Assembly: GCA_900542045.1 (NCBI GenBank) | Contig: UQMI01000030.1 | Span: 1 to 43,260 of the forward strand | Direction of reading: 5' to 3' | DNA length: 43,260 nucleotides | DNA from: an uncultured Blautia sp. | GTDB taxonomy: Bacteria; Bacillota; Clostridia; Lachnospirales; Lachnospiraceae | Part shown: in pieces, positions 18,069 through 26,438 of the stretch | How the letters are laid out: every line of letters starts with the position of its first letter | How positions within the stretch are numbered: the first letter of the stretch is position 1 | Notes under the pieces: generated by a model | Seen by the model: the letters and a program-made list of their open reading frames with translations, nothing else | Database searches by the model: none | Told to the model about the DNA's origin: nothing | Made by a program: the position numbers and the translations under genes

Positions 18069-18136
18069 TTCCTGTTCTGGGATATCCACTCCAAAACTCT
18101 GATCCCCCATATCTGCTGTCTCTGTTTTTGTAACAC

Positions 18137-18165
18137 TTGCTCTTCTTTCCCAGATATTGTATACT
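18137..18165 (+). promoter_or_regulatory. Promoter of the hicB-like gene
   Basis: TTGCTC, a 17-base spacer and TATACT. The leader carries a small hairpin, AAAAGCC (18205-18211) with GGCTTTT (18217-18223), just before the ribosome site. Confidence 0.4.
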
Positions 18166-18239
18166 GCACAGAGGAGCGTGCAGGACACGCCTGAAAGCTG
18201 AATGAAAAGCCAGGAGGGCTTTTCGGAACGGAGGTCAAC

Positions 18240-18518
18240 ATGAAATTTATCTATCCGGCTGTGTTTCGCCAGACAACGGACGGTACTTATGAAGGTTTTT
18301 TCCCTGACCTGGAATGCTGTTATGCCAGGGGCGAATCCCTGGAGGATGCCATTGAAGATGCCAATGCTGCAGCCTGCAGCTGGATCGAAGTGGAACTGGA
18401 AGATGAAAACGGACAGCTTCCGCCAGTTTCCGACTGGAACGACATTCCTCTTCAGGAAGGAGATATTCTCCGCAATATCTCTGTAACGATCCGCTTCACC
18501 GATGGCTGGGACGAATAA
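18240..18518 (+). CDS. HicB-like antitoxin-family protein, no HicA beside it
   Basis: A 92-residue protein with the HicB fold signature: an N-terminal strand FIYPAVFRQTTDGTYEGFFPDLECCYARGESLEDAIEDA (landmarks YEGFFPDLECCYARGES and DANAAACSWIEVELE). HicB normally neutralises the RNase toxin HicA. HicA-encoding frames of about 60-80 residues with a double-stranded RNA-binding fold were looked for on both sides and not found. The C-terminal DNA-binding domain seen in many HicB proteins is also absent. CGGAGG lies seven bases before the ATG. It is more likely a solitary HicB-type regulator or small ligand-binding protein than half of a toxin-antitoxin pair. Confidence 0.75.
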   Translation: MKFIYPAVFRQTTDGTYEGFFPDLECCYARGESLEDAIEDANAAACSWIEVELEDENGQLPPVSDWNDIPLQEGDILRNISVTIRFTDGWDE

Positions 18519-18543
18519 AAGGAACTACCGGCAGGCAATCCAT

Positions 18544-18571
18544 TTTACTCCAGCTGCATACATTATATAAA
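18544..18571 (+). promoter_or_regulatory. Promoter of the 158-aa unknown gene
   Basis: TTTACT, a 16-base spacer and TATAAA, about 18 bases before the ATG. Confidence 0.4.
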
Positions 18572-18588
18572 AAACGGAGTTTTTTCTT

Positions 18589-19065
18589 ATGCCTGTTCAA
18601 GCGTATACCCCTGTTAACGGACGGATCCTCAGTATTACTACTTCTGCGGAGGACTGCTGCCAGAAGCAGCTTGCTCTTCTTACCGACAACGGGCCGGTGA
18701 ATCTTCTGCTGACACCGGATACCTATGTGGTAAACAGCATGCGTCTGCGTGTGGGCATGCAGATCACTGCCTTTTATGACAGCAGTCTGCCGGTGCCCCT
18801 GGTCTATCCTCCTCAGTACCGTCCGGTAATCATCACCGGACACCGGGCCAATGAAATGGTCACCGTTAACTGGTTTGATCCGGAGCTGCTGGCTGCGGAT
18901 GCCAGCCTGCAGCTGAATCTGGCCCCATCCACGGAAGTGGTCAGCGCCAATGGCCAGCCCTTCACCTGCTCTCCCGGCAACCACAATCTGATCGTCTACT
19001 ACACTTCTACCACACGAAGCCTGCCGCCTCAGACCACTCCCAGAAAGATCATTGTTCTCTGTTAG
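18589..19065 (+). CDS. Uncharacterised 158-aa beta-rich protein
   Basis: I do not recognise the family. The sequence reads as alternating short strands (GRILSIT, NLLLTPDTYVVN, GMQITAFYD, PVIITGHRANEMVTV, QPFTCSPGNHNLIVYY) typical of an OB-fold or beta-barrel protein. It has no signal peptide and no membrane helix. The segment VPLVYPPQYRPVIIT is proline-rich. Codon use and spacing are like the neighbours, a GGAG site is nine bases before the ATG, and the gene has its own promoter, so it is probably real. It lies 70 bases after the hicB-like gene on the same strand. Confidence 0.65.
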   Translation: MPVQAYTPVNGRILSITTSAEDCCQKQLALLTDNGPVNLLLTPDTYVVNSMRLRVGMQITAFYDSSLPVPLVYPPQYRPVIITGHRANEMVTVNWFDPELLAADASLQLNLAPSTEVVSANGQPFTCSPGNHNLIVYYTSTTRSLPPQTTPRKIIVLC

Positions 19066-19172
19066 ATACGATCTCCCTGCTGCGCACAGAAGCGCGGCAC
19101 TGTTTTTTTCTCAAAAAATGGTCCAGGTGCCAAACGATGCCGGATCAGTTATTCTGCCTTCTTTTGGCAGAC

Positions 19173-19206
19173 AGACAGCCAGGCCCGCAAAAAGGCCTGG
19201 CTGTCT
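19173..19206. terminator. Strong hairpin between convergent genes
   Basis: Thirteen perfect base pairs, AGACAGCCAGGCC (19173-19185) with GGCCTGGCTGTCT (19194-19206). It lies between the 158-aa gene and the convergent aldo/keto reductase. No long T-run follows on either strand, so termination is probable but not certain. Confidence 0.5.
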
Positions 19207-19259
19207 GCCGGAACAGGGAAGTCCCGGACCAGATAACCGGCAGCATACTGCCTCTGGTC

Positions 19260-20285
19260 TTATACGGTCACTTCTCCTGCCAATACTTTTTGATAATCTT
19301 CGTAATTCTTCTTCAGAAGTTGAGGCGTATGCAGTTCATACGGACATTTTTCCATACACTGTCCGCACTCCAGACATCCCTCGATCTTCTTCATTTCCGC
19401 CTGCATTTCAGGCGTCAGCCAGGCTTTGGAAGGAGCCCGGCGCAGCATCAGCGACATACGGGCACACTGGTTGATCATGATCCCTGCCGGACATGGCATG
19501 CAGTATCCACAGCCCCGGCAGAAATCGCCGGTCAGCTCCTGCTGCTCTCTGGCAATAAAATCTGCCAGTTCCTCTGTCATCACCGGTGTCGGCTCCATAT
19601 AGCTCAGCCATTCCTCCAGCTCCGTCTCCCGCTGGATTCCCCAGATGGGAAGCACCTGGTCAAATTGATCCATAAATGCCATGGCTGCTTCCGAACGGTT
19701 GATCAGACCTCCTGCCAGACCCTTCATGGCAATAAATCCCATGCCCGCTTTCTGACAGGCTTTCACCAGCTCGATCTCCCGCTGGGAAGAAAGATAGCTG
19801 AAGGGATACTGCAGAGTCTCATACAGACCGGACTCTACGATCTCCTCCGCAATATACAGCTTGTGGGCCGTGATGCCGATATGACGGATCTTTCCCTGGC
19901 TTTTGGCCTCTTCCAGACATTCATACATGCCGGTTCCGTCACCTGGACGGTAGCACTGCTCAGCACAGTGAAGCTGATACAGATCAATATAATCTGTCCG
20001 CAGGTTTTTCAGAGAGATTTCCAGATGCTGCCAGAATTCCTCCGGCGTTTTGGCGCCGGTCTTCGTGGCAATATATACCTTCTCTCTCATGCCGTCAAAG
20101 GCTTCCCCCACCTTTTCCTCGCTGTCGCTGTAAGCCCTTGCCGTATCAAAAAAGCGCATACCGCCTTCATAGGCCCGGCGGAGCAGTCCCACTGCCGTCT
20201 CCTTGCTGACTCGCTGGATCGGCAGCGCGCCGAATCCATTCTGTGGTACCTGTATCCCTGTTTTTCCCAATGTAATCTGTTTCAT
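19260..20285 (-). CDS. Aldo/keto reductase with ferredoxin-type 4Fe-4S domain
   Basis: A 341-residue redox enzyme. Residues 1-250 are an aldo/keto reductase barrel: GFGALPIQRV, DTARAYSDSEEKVGEAF with the catalytic tyrosine, the lysine in YIATKTG and the histidine in LYQLHCAEQC. The C-terminal 90 residues bear two cluster motifs, CRGCGYCMPCPAG and CLECGQCMEKCP, for two [4Fe-4S] centres. Electrons thus probably pass between a carrier and a carbonyl substrate in the cytoplasm. The substrate is unknown; such proteins are common in anaerobes. The ATG at 20285 follows AAGGAGG. A terminator-like hairpin in the leader suggests regulated read-through. Confidence 0.92.
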   Translation of the reverse strand: MKQITLGKTGIQVPQNGFGALPIQRVSKETAVGLLRRAYEGGMRFFDTARAYSDSEEKVGEAFDGMREKVYIATKTGAKTPEEFWQHLEISLKNLRTDYIDLYQLHCAEQCYRPGDGTGMYECLEEAKSQGKIRHIGITAHKLYIAEEIVESGLYETLQYPFSYLSSQREIELVKACQKAGMGFIAMKGLAGGLINRSEAAMAFMDQFDQVLPIWGIQRETELEEWLSYMEPTPVMTEELADFIAREQQELTGDFCRGCGYCMPCPAGIMINQCARMSLMLRRAPSKAWLTPEMQAEMKKIEGCLECGQCMEKCPYELHTPQLLKKNYEDYQKVLAGEVTV

Positions 20286-20303
20286 GCTTTCCTCCTTAAA
20301 TAC

Positions 20304-20336
20304 AGAAAAAGCCCTGCTGCCGTGCCCAGAGCTTTT
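20304..20336 (-). terminator. Terminator-like hairpin just upstream of the aldo/keto reductase
   Basis: On the minus strand AAAAGCTCTG pairs with CAGGGCTTTT, followed by TTTTTC. The T-run ends about six bases before the AAGGAGG ribosome site. It lies downstream of the gene's own promoter, so it may act as an attenuator. Confidence 0.55.
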
Positions 20337-20420
20337 CTTCCTGCCTGTTCGGTCATCGCATGCCAGAATCAAAAAATGCCAGTCAATTCCGGCACACAGA
20401 GCCTGGTATGATTCCTTAAA

Positions 20421-20450
20421 ATGATAGCACTTAAAAATCCGGCTTGTCAA
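20421..20450 (-). promoter_or_regulatory. Promoter of the aldo/keto reductase
   Basis: Minus-strand TTGACA, an 18-base spacer and TATCAT. It implies a leader of about 130 bases containing two hairpins. Confidence 0.55.
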
Positions 20451-20495
20451 TGTACTGCCGCAAATTTCCGGCATAAACAGGACGACAGATCTGTT

Positions 20496-21839
20496 CTATC
20501 CCCTCTCTGCTCCAAAGAACCGTTTCCGATACGCCAGATACAGCCCCACGCAGATCAAAGAAGAGAGAATAGAACCGGCCGGCGGCGCCCATCCCATGGG
20601 ATACAGACTGTCCGGAAACAGCCGGGAAGCCAGATAAGCACCGGGAATCCGCACACAGATAATGGATATCGTATTGTGCAGAAAAGAGAAGCCCGATTTC
20701 CCATAAGCGCAAAAAAAACCGCTGAAACAAAAATGCACACCGGCAGCTGCGCAATCCCAGACATAAGACCGCAGATACTGAGCCCCCATCCGCACTACTT
20801 CACTGTCATCGGAAAACAGCCCTACAAAAGGCCCGGAAGCAAACTGACATACGATCCCCACACATATTCCGAAGCCTGCGGCAATGGCTATACCGTAGCC
20901 CAGTGTCTTTTTTGCCCGTTCATGTATCCCGGCTCCCACATTCTGGGCAGCAATGGCAGAAATGGAGGAAAGCATGGCAGAAGGAACCAGAAATAAAAAT
21001 CCGATGATCTTTTCCACAATTCCCACACTGGCCGCGATCACTACACCCCTTTGATTGGCGATCATAGTAATGATCAAAAAGGAAACCTGTATAAAACCAT
21101 CCTGACAGGCCACGGGAATCCCCACCGTCAGGATAGATTTCATAGACTGCCGCTGCAGCCGGAAATCTTCTTTTCGAAGCTGTATCCCCAGTTTTTGCCT
21201 TTTCAGCATGACCAGAGCAATGAGCACACTGACACTCTGGGAGATTACTGTTCCCCAGGCGGCTCCCGCTGCTCCCATATCCAGCCCGCCGATAAACAGG
21301 TAGTCCAGCCCGATGTTCAGCACACAGGCGGCTCCCACAAAATACATGGGACTTTTGGAATCTCCCATTCCGCGAAATACGCAGCTGATCACATTATAGG
21401 CTGTAATAAACGGAATGCCTCCGAAACAGATCAGCAGATAAGCTCTTGCCTGGGCAGCCGCCTCCGGCGGTGTGGACATGATCCCGACAATCCCGTCCAC
21501 CGCAACCATCAGCAGAACCGTCAGTACCAGAGAGGCCCCCAGGAAAAGCAGCGCCGTATTTCCAATGATCCCGGCAGCCTTTTTCCACTGCTTTCTTCCT
21601 GCCGCCAGACTGATATTCACCGTTGACCCCATGGCCAGCCCCACAATGATCACAGTCAGCATATGCATCACCTGACTGCCGATGGCCACAGCCGAAATAT
21701 CTCCCGCTCCATTAAACTGTCCTGTTACATACAGGTCCACCAACCCATAAAAAGTCTGCAGAAAGCTGGAAAACAGATAGGGCAGCGAAAAGCGTATCAG
21801 GGTTTTTCCCACGCTTCCCTTCGTTAGATCATGATTCAT
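20496..21839 (-). CDS. MATE-family multidrug/metabolite exporter
   Basis: A 447-residue inner-membrane antiporter of the MATE family with twelve predicted helices in two related halves. The first half begins KTLIRFSLPYLFSSFLQTFYGLVDLYVTGQF and the second near KSILTVGIPVACQDG; both are standard MATE landmarks (quoted as SLPYLFSSFLQTFYGLVDLY and GIPVACQDGFIQVSF). CVFRGMGDSKSPM is the typical loop after helix five. The substrate is unknown; such pumps expel cationic compounds using Na+ or H+. The start overlaps the end of the EAL gene by 11 bases, with GGAGG inside that gene, so the two are coupled. Confidence 0.92.
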   Translation of the reverse strand: MNHDLTKGSVGKTLIRFSLPYLFSSFLQTFYGLVDLYVTGQFNGAGDISAVAIGSQVMHMLTVIIVGLAMGSTVNISLAAGRKQWKKAAGIIGNTALLFLGASLVLTVLLMVAVDGIVGIMSTPPEAAAQARAYLLICFGGIPFITAYNVISCVFRGMGDSKSPMYFVGAACVLNIGLDYLFIGGLDMGAAGAAWGTVISQSVSVLIALVMLKRQKLGIQLRKEDFRLQRQSMKSILTVGIPVACQDGFIQVSFLIITMIANQRGVVIAASVGIVEKIIGFLFLVPSAMLSSISAIAAQNVGAGIHERAKKTLGYGIAIAAGFGICVGIVCQFASGPFVGLFSDDSEVVRMGAQYLRSYVWDCAAAGVHFCFSGFFCAYGKSGFSFLHNTISIICVRIPGAYLASRLFPDSLYPMGWAPPAGSILSSLICVGLYLAYRKRFFGAERG

Positions 21840-24117
21840 CTTTTTGTGCCTCCATATATTTTTTGTTGAATTCTACTGCAGAAATCGGCCTGCTGTAATA
21901 ATATCCCTGTCCCAGATCACAGCCCAGGGATTTGATCAGGGCTTCGTCCGCCTCCGTTTCCACCCCTTCCACCACTGTGGAAATATGCAGACTTTTGGTC
22001 AGGCTGACCACCTTTTCCATAATCAGCTTAAAACGTTCCCCCTGACCGCCGGCAATGGCAAAAAGGAAGCCCTGATCCAGCTTCAATTCATCAATATTAA
22101 GATTTCCCAGTGTATTCAGCGAAGAATAACCGCTTCCGAAATCATCCATAGAAACCCGGAAGCCCAGCTCCTGCAATTTTCCAATCTTCTGGTTCAGCTC
22201 CTCGACATTTTCCATCGCCAGCCCTTCCAGAATCTCCAAAGTAATCAAAGTAGCCGGAATTCTGTATTTTTCTGTCAAAGCCCGGAGATTCTCAATATAG
22301 TCCGTTTCATAAAACAGACGCTTGGATTGATTAATGGAAATCGGTACCGGCGTAATCCCTGCATTCAGCCACTGACGGATCTGTCTGCATGCCTGCTCTA
22401 CCATATAAAAATCCAGCTGCACACAAAACCCGTTTTCTTCAAAAAGCGGAATAAACTGATTGGGAAAAATCATTCTCCCTTCCTCTGTGATCCAACGGAC
22501 CAGAGCCTCCGCTCCGGCCAGCCGGTTGGTATTCAGATCAAATTTCGGCTGCAGAAACAACCGGAATTCCTGTTTTTCCAGAGCCTGATGCATATGACTT
22601 TCCACGTAATTTTCCAGTTCCTCTGCTTTGTGCCGTTCTTTATCATAAAACCACACACTGTTGGAAGGCAGAGTCTTAGCTGTGGCCAGAGCAAATAAAA
22701 CATGGGTCAGCAGTGCGTCTCCTCTGTCATGTCTATATACATTTTCTTCATCAAAGATAACCACTCCCGCATACATGAGCACCTGATAATTTTTATGGTC
22801 GCTTAGAGAGCTATGGCTCACCTGCTGAAGAATATGCTCAATCCGTGTCCGTACCCTTTCCCTGTCTGTATCTTTCAGATACACATAGAACAGATCACCA
22901 TTATCCCGACAGAAGAATTCTTCCAGTTCCAGATTCTCCTGGATATTTTCTTTAATCCGGCATAACAGCTGGTCTGCAAATTCCCGGCCGAAAATCTCGT
23001 TGATGAACTTAAATTGCCGGACATTTAATGCCGCAATGCTTCCCCTGGCCCCTTTCTTTCCACACAAAGCAGCCAGAGTCTGCCGAAAACGCTGCAGATT
23101 GTCGGCGCCTGTCAGGCCATCCTGATAAGCCAGACGATTCAGGTCCCTGTTATTGCTGTACAGCAGCCGATAACTGAACAACAGAAGCAGCAGACTCAGA
23201 ATCAGAATGCAGACAAGTGTCACCACCGTGATCCGCACCATCTGATATGCCGCTCCGCTGATCTCCTCCCTGGTATTGACACACAGCAGGTACCATTGAT
23301 TCACCCCCACCGGATACAAAAGCACCTGATATTCATTGCCCTGGTATTGAAAAGAAGAGAAAATGCTCTCTTCTTTTTCCATGGCCTGACGGATCCTCTC
23401 TCGTTCTGTCTGACTGAAGTAGGAACCATCAAAAACAGATTCTGCCTCCTCCTGGATCACAGACTGACTGGACCGGATCAGAAATGTCCCGTCAGCCTCA
23501 ATCAGATGCAGATATCCATTGCCGCTTAGGGTATTGCTTCCTGTCAGGATATCCGTGAAATCATCCATCCGGTCACTGGCTATCAGAGTCCCCATTACCT
23601 CTCCGTTCTGGTAGACAGGTACTCCGTATACAAATATCCGCGCTTCTGCAACCCGGCTGTCAAATACACCGGATACCGTCTGTTCTCCATTCAATGCTTT
23701 CGAAACGACTTCCCGCACTTCTTCATTCAGAGACGAATTCGGAATACTTTTTTCCACATCCTGTCCCAAAGTTGCCAGAACCCCTTCTCCGCTTTTATCA
23801 AAATATCCCATAGACAGAAAGTCGTTCTTCTCATTGGCATCCTGCAGACTTTCTGCAAAAAAAGCCTGATCGTTCAGATCGAAATCCCCCAGAAATACAG
23901 CAAAAGTCTGCAAAATCTGAAAATTCTTTTCTATTTGCTGCTGTATCCTTTTGCTGTATTCCCCTGTCTCATTTTTCATTTCTTCAACCGTCATTTGATT
24001 GAGGGAATGATTCAGGATCGCCACCGTTGCAATGCTGAATACAACGATCAGAAGGCCGATCAAAGATGCAGCTACAAAGCTTTTTTTCAATTTCTTTTGT
24101 AATATTTTCTCATTCAT
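21829..24117 (-). CDS. Membrane Cache sensor with degenerate GGDEF and EAL domains
   Basis: A 762-residue membrane protein that probably lowers cyclic di-GMP. An N-terminal helix (about 13-34) and a second (about 293-317) flank an extracellular double-Cache-like sensor. A GGDEF domain follows (about 325-475) whose active-site loop reads RDNGDLF instead of GGDEF, so it should not synthesise the messenger. The EAL domain (about 505-755) keeps EALVRW, SINQSK, LEILEG, DDFGSGYSS, KLDQGF and EGVETE, the metal- and water-binding set of an active phosphodiesterase. It lies 63 bases after the PII gene and overlaps the MATE gene, so it is probably in one operon with both. Confidence 0.9.
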   Translation of the reverse strand: MNEKILQKKLKKSFVAASLIGLLIVVFSIATVAILNHSLNQMTVEEMKNETGEYSKRIQQQIEKNFQILQTFAVFLGDFDLNDQAFFAESLQDANEKNDFLSMGYFDKSGEGVLATLGQDVEKSIPNSSLNEEVREVVSKALNGEQTVSGVFDSRVAEARIFVYGVPVYQNGEVMGTLIASDRMDDFTDILTGSNTLSGNGYLHLIEADGTFLIRSSQSVIQEEAESVFDGSYFSQTERERIRQAMEKEESIFSSFQYQGNEYQVLLYPVGVNQWYLLCVNTREEISGAAYQMVRITVVTLVCILILSLLLLLFSYRLLYSNNRDLNRLAYQDGLTGADNLQRFRQTLAALCGKKGARGSIAALNVRQFKFINEIFGREFADQLLCRIKENIQENLELEEFFCRDNGDLFYVYLKDTDRERVRTRIEHILQQVSHSSLSDHKNYQVLMYAGVVIFDEENVYRHDRGDALLTHVLFALATAKTLPSNSVWFYDKERHKAEELENYVESHMHQALEKQEFRLFLQPKFDLNTNRLAGAEALVRWITEEGRMIFPNQFIPLFEENGFCVQLDFYMVEQACRQIRQWLNAGITPVPISINQSKRLFYETDYIENLRALTEKYRIPATLITLEILEGLAMENVEELNQKIGKLQELGFRVSMDDFGSGYSSLNTLGNLNIDELKLDQGFLFAIAGGQGERFKLIMEKVVSLTKSLHISTVVEGVETEADEALIKSLGCDLGQGYYYSRPISAVEFNKKYMEAQKDES

Positions 24118-24180
24118 CTGGTATCCATTCCAATCTGCAGCATTCCATGCGCCGCTTTATTCGCATAAACAGACGTTTTC

Positions 24181-24915
24181 TTATTCTTCTTCCAGCCCCA
24201 GCACATCCTCCACCGGCAGAGACAGGACAACTCCATGGGCCTCCGACTTCATTCCACAGGAATGACTGATCGCAGACATGATCTCTGCTTTTTTTTGATT
24301 CGGTATGATGATCATTACCAGATCCTGCTCTTCCTGTACAGCAATTCCCGGATGATGACCGGCATGACTGGTCACGCTTCTTTTTCCTTTCATCACAGTT
24401 CCGCCTCTGGCTCCGGCATTTCTGGCAGCATCCACTACCTCATCGCTGTATCCGCTGGCAACGGAGACCCAGACCAGCGAATATTCGGATTTTTCTTTCA
24501 TTTCTGTCTTATCCCCTTCCATCTTTTTTCTGATTTTTTCTTCTATCTCTCTTCGTTTCTCTTCGTTTATTTCCCTGCTCAGCATTCGAAGCACATAATT
24601 TTGCAGTCCGGTGATCGGTATGGTCACCGCCACACCGCCCCCCTTTTTGCGAAAATACAATCGCCGGCTCAGCTGTGAGAAAACATCCTGCACTTTACAC
24701 TTTGGCAAAAACGTAATGGTGATCAGCCTTGCACTGCCCCGAAGTCCAAAAATATCCATGATTTCCGACGGTGCCGTCCCCTGAGCGCGAAACTGATAAT
24801 ATACCGGAACATGCAGAATCTCCAGTACTTCCTCCAGCTTCTTTTCATCCTTCATCTGTGTGATCAAAAGCATCATACACGGAAAGCCCTGCTTCTCTTC
24901 CTGATGTACAAACAT
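24181..24915 (-). CDS. Tandem PII-like protein
   Basis: A 244-residue protein of two PII-type halves joined by a charged helical linker (EEKRREIEEKIRKKMEGD). The second half has GARGGTVMKGKRS and EEQDLVMIIIPNQKKAEIMSAI, the PII core strand-helix, with a histidine-containing insert where the T-loop sits. The first half has GLRGSARLITITFLPKCKVQDVFSQL in the same place, minus the GxRGGT glycines. PII proteins sense metabolites such as ATP or 2-oxoglutarate and gate transporters. The start lies two bases past the DUF1538 stop, with GAGGAGGAG inside that gene as ribosome site, so the protein probably controls that membrane partner. Confidence 0.82.
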   Translation of the reverse strand: MFVHQEEKQGFPCMMLLITQMKDEKKLEEVLEILHVPVYYQFRAQGTAPSEIMDIFGLRGSARLITITFLPKCKVQDVFSQLSRRLYFRKKGGGVAVTIPITGLQNYVLRMLSREINEEKRREIEEKIRKKMEGDKTEMKEKSEYSLVWVSVASGYSDEVVDAARNAGARGGTVMKGKRSVTSHAGHHPGIAVQEEQDLVMIIIPNQKKAEIMSAISHSCGMKSEAHGVVLSLPVEDVLGLEEE

Positions 24916-24917
24916 TT

Positions 24918-26438
24918 TTACTCCTCCTCCATTTCCACCACGATATCATCATCGGTATCCGATACCTCCATATCCGGTGAAACAATGGTTTTTGATTTAT
25001 GTGCATAAATAAGCCCCATGATCTGAATCGCGATCAGCGGTGCCAGAGCCACCAGAGCCACAATCCCAAAAGCATCCGTTACCACATTTCCTCCCAGTGC
25101 TGTACAAGCTCCCATAGCCAGCGGCAGCAGAAACGTGGAAGTCATGGGACCACTGGCCACACTGCCGGAATCAAAGGCAATTCCCACAAATACCGGAGGG
25201 ACCAGACGGCTGAGGATCAAAGCCAGCAAATAACCGGGAATAATGATCCAGTAAATGCTGATTCCAGTCAGCACACGGACCATGGAAAGGGTTACTGCGC
25301 AGGCCACACCGATGGAAAGGGCAGAATTCATCATACGATGCGATACCACGCCTCCGGTCAGTTCCTCTACCTGATCGTTGAGCACCTGCACTGCCGGTTC
25401 TGCTTTTACTATATAATACCCTACAATCATTCCAATGGGAAGTAAAAGCCACTTTAAATTTCCCTCTGCCAGACTGCTTCCCAGAAGATTTCCCACAGGC
25501 GTAAATCCTACGTTGACACCCGTCAGAAACAGGATCAGCCCAATAATCGTATACACGAACCCCACTGCCATGCGCAGCACCTGCCGTTTGTGATAATTTC
25601 TGGTGATTATCTGGAACAAAAGAAAGACTCCGATCACCGGCAGCATGCTGATCAGCACCTCTTCCGTATACTGGGGAAGAGCTGCCACAAACTGACGCAC
25701 CACATCCTGCGTGGTGGCTACTTCTGTGATTTTGATCCGTGTATAAACTGCATCTGTGGGATGATAGAATATTCCAAGCAGCATCACCATCATGATGGGG
25801 CCGATGCTGCAAAGGGCCACCAGGCCGAAACTGTCATTGGTGCTGTCCTTATCAGTCCTGGCAGAAGACAGGCCGATGCCCAGGGCCATAATAAAAGGAA
25901 CCGTCATAGGCCCGGTAGTCACTCCTCCTGCATCAAAAGCCACTGCCAAAAATTCCGACGGACAGAGAGCAGACAGCAGAAAAAGCAGGATGTACAGCAC
26001 AGCCAGCAAATTGGAAAGGCGAATCTTAAACAGGATCCGCAGCGCAGCGGCAACAGTAAAAATCCCCACACCAAAAGCCACTGTATAGATCAGTACGCTG
26101 TTTGGTATAGACGCCACCTGGTTGGCCAATACCTGGAGATCTGGTTCCGAAATTGTAATGATCATTCCCATTAAAAAACAAATAAACACCAAAAGCCCCA
26201 GCTTCTGCCACTTCATCAGCCGTCCTCCCACACCCTGGCCCAAAGGTGTCATGGCCATTTCCGCACCCAGCTGAAAAAATCCCATACCAACAATCAGCAA
26301 AACTGCGCCTGCAAGAAATAGAGCCAGTGTTCCGATCTCCATGGGTACAAACGTAATACTGAGCAGCAGGACAATTCCGGTGATCGGCAATACACTGGAC
26401 AGTGCTTCCCGTGTTTCTTCTCTTAATTTTTCATTCAT
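24918..26438 (-). CDS. DUF1538-family membrane protein (UmpA/UmpB-like, fused)
   Basis: A 506-residue protein with about 12-14 membrane helices. It contains two DUF1538 repeats: AVAFDAGGVTTGPMTVPFIMALG with NDSFGLVALCSIGPI in the first half, and GIAFDSGSVASGPMTSTFLLPLAMG with TDAFGIVALVALAPL in the second. The paired FDxGxVxxGPMT motifs look like an inverted or direct repeat that forms a transport path. Related proteins occur as separate A and B subunits; here one gene carries both. The C-terminus is strongly acidic. The PII gene follows at once, so transport is probably PII-regulated. The substrate is not established here. Confidence 0.85.
   Translation of the reverse strand: MNEKLREETREALSSVLPITGIVLLLSITFVPMEIGTLALFLAGAVLLIVGMGFFQLGAEMAMTPLGQGVGGRLMKWQKLGLLVFICFLMGMIITISEPDLQVLANQVASIPNSVLIYTVAFGVGIFTVAAALRILFKIRLSNLLAVLYILLFLLSALCPSEFLAVAFDAGGVTTGPMTVPFIMALGIGLSSARTDKDSTNDSFGLVALCSIGPIMMVMLLGIFYHPTDAVYTRIKITEVATTQDVVRQFVAALPQYTEEVLISMLPVIGVFLLFQIITRNYHKRQVLRMAVGFVYTIIGLILFLTGVNVGFTPVGNLLGSSLAEGNLKWLLLPIGMIVGYYIVKAEPAVQVLNDQVEELTGGVVSHRMMNSALSIGVACAVTLSMVRVLTGISIYWIIIPGYLLALILSRLVPPVFVGIAFDSGSVASGPMTSTFLLPLAMGACTALGGNVVTDAFGIVALVALAPLIAIQIMGLIYAHKSKTIVSPDMEVSDTDDDIVVEMEEE

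Noticed and set aside
18033..19100. A HicA toxin gene completing a HicBA pair
   Set aside because: No frame of 60-80 residues with HicA features and a ribosome site exists on either strand near hicB.
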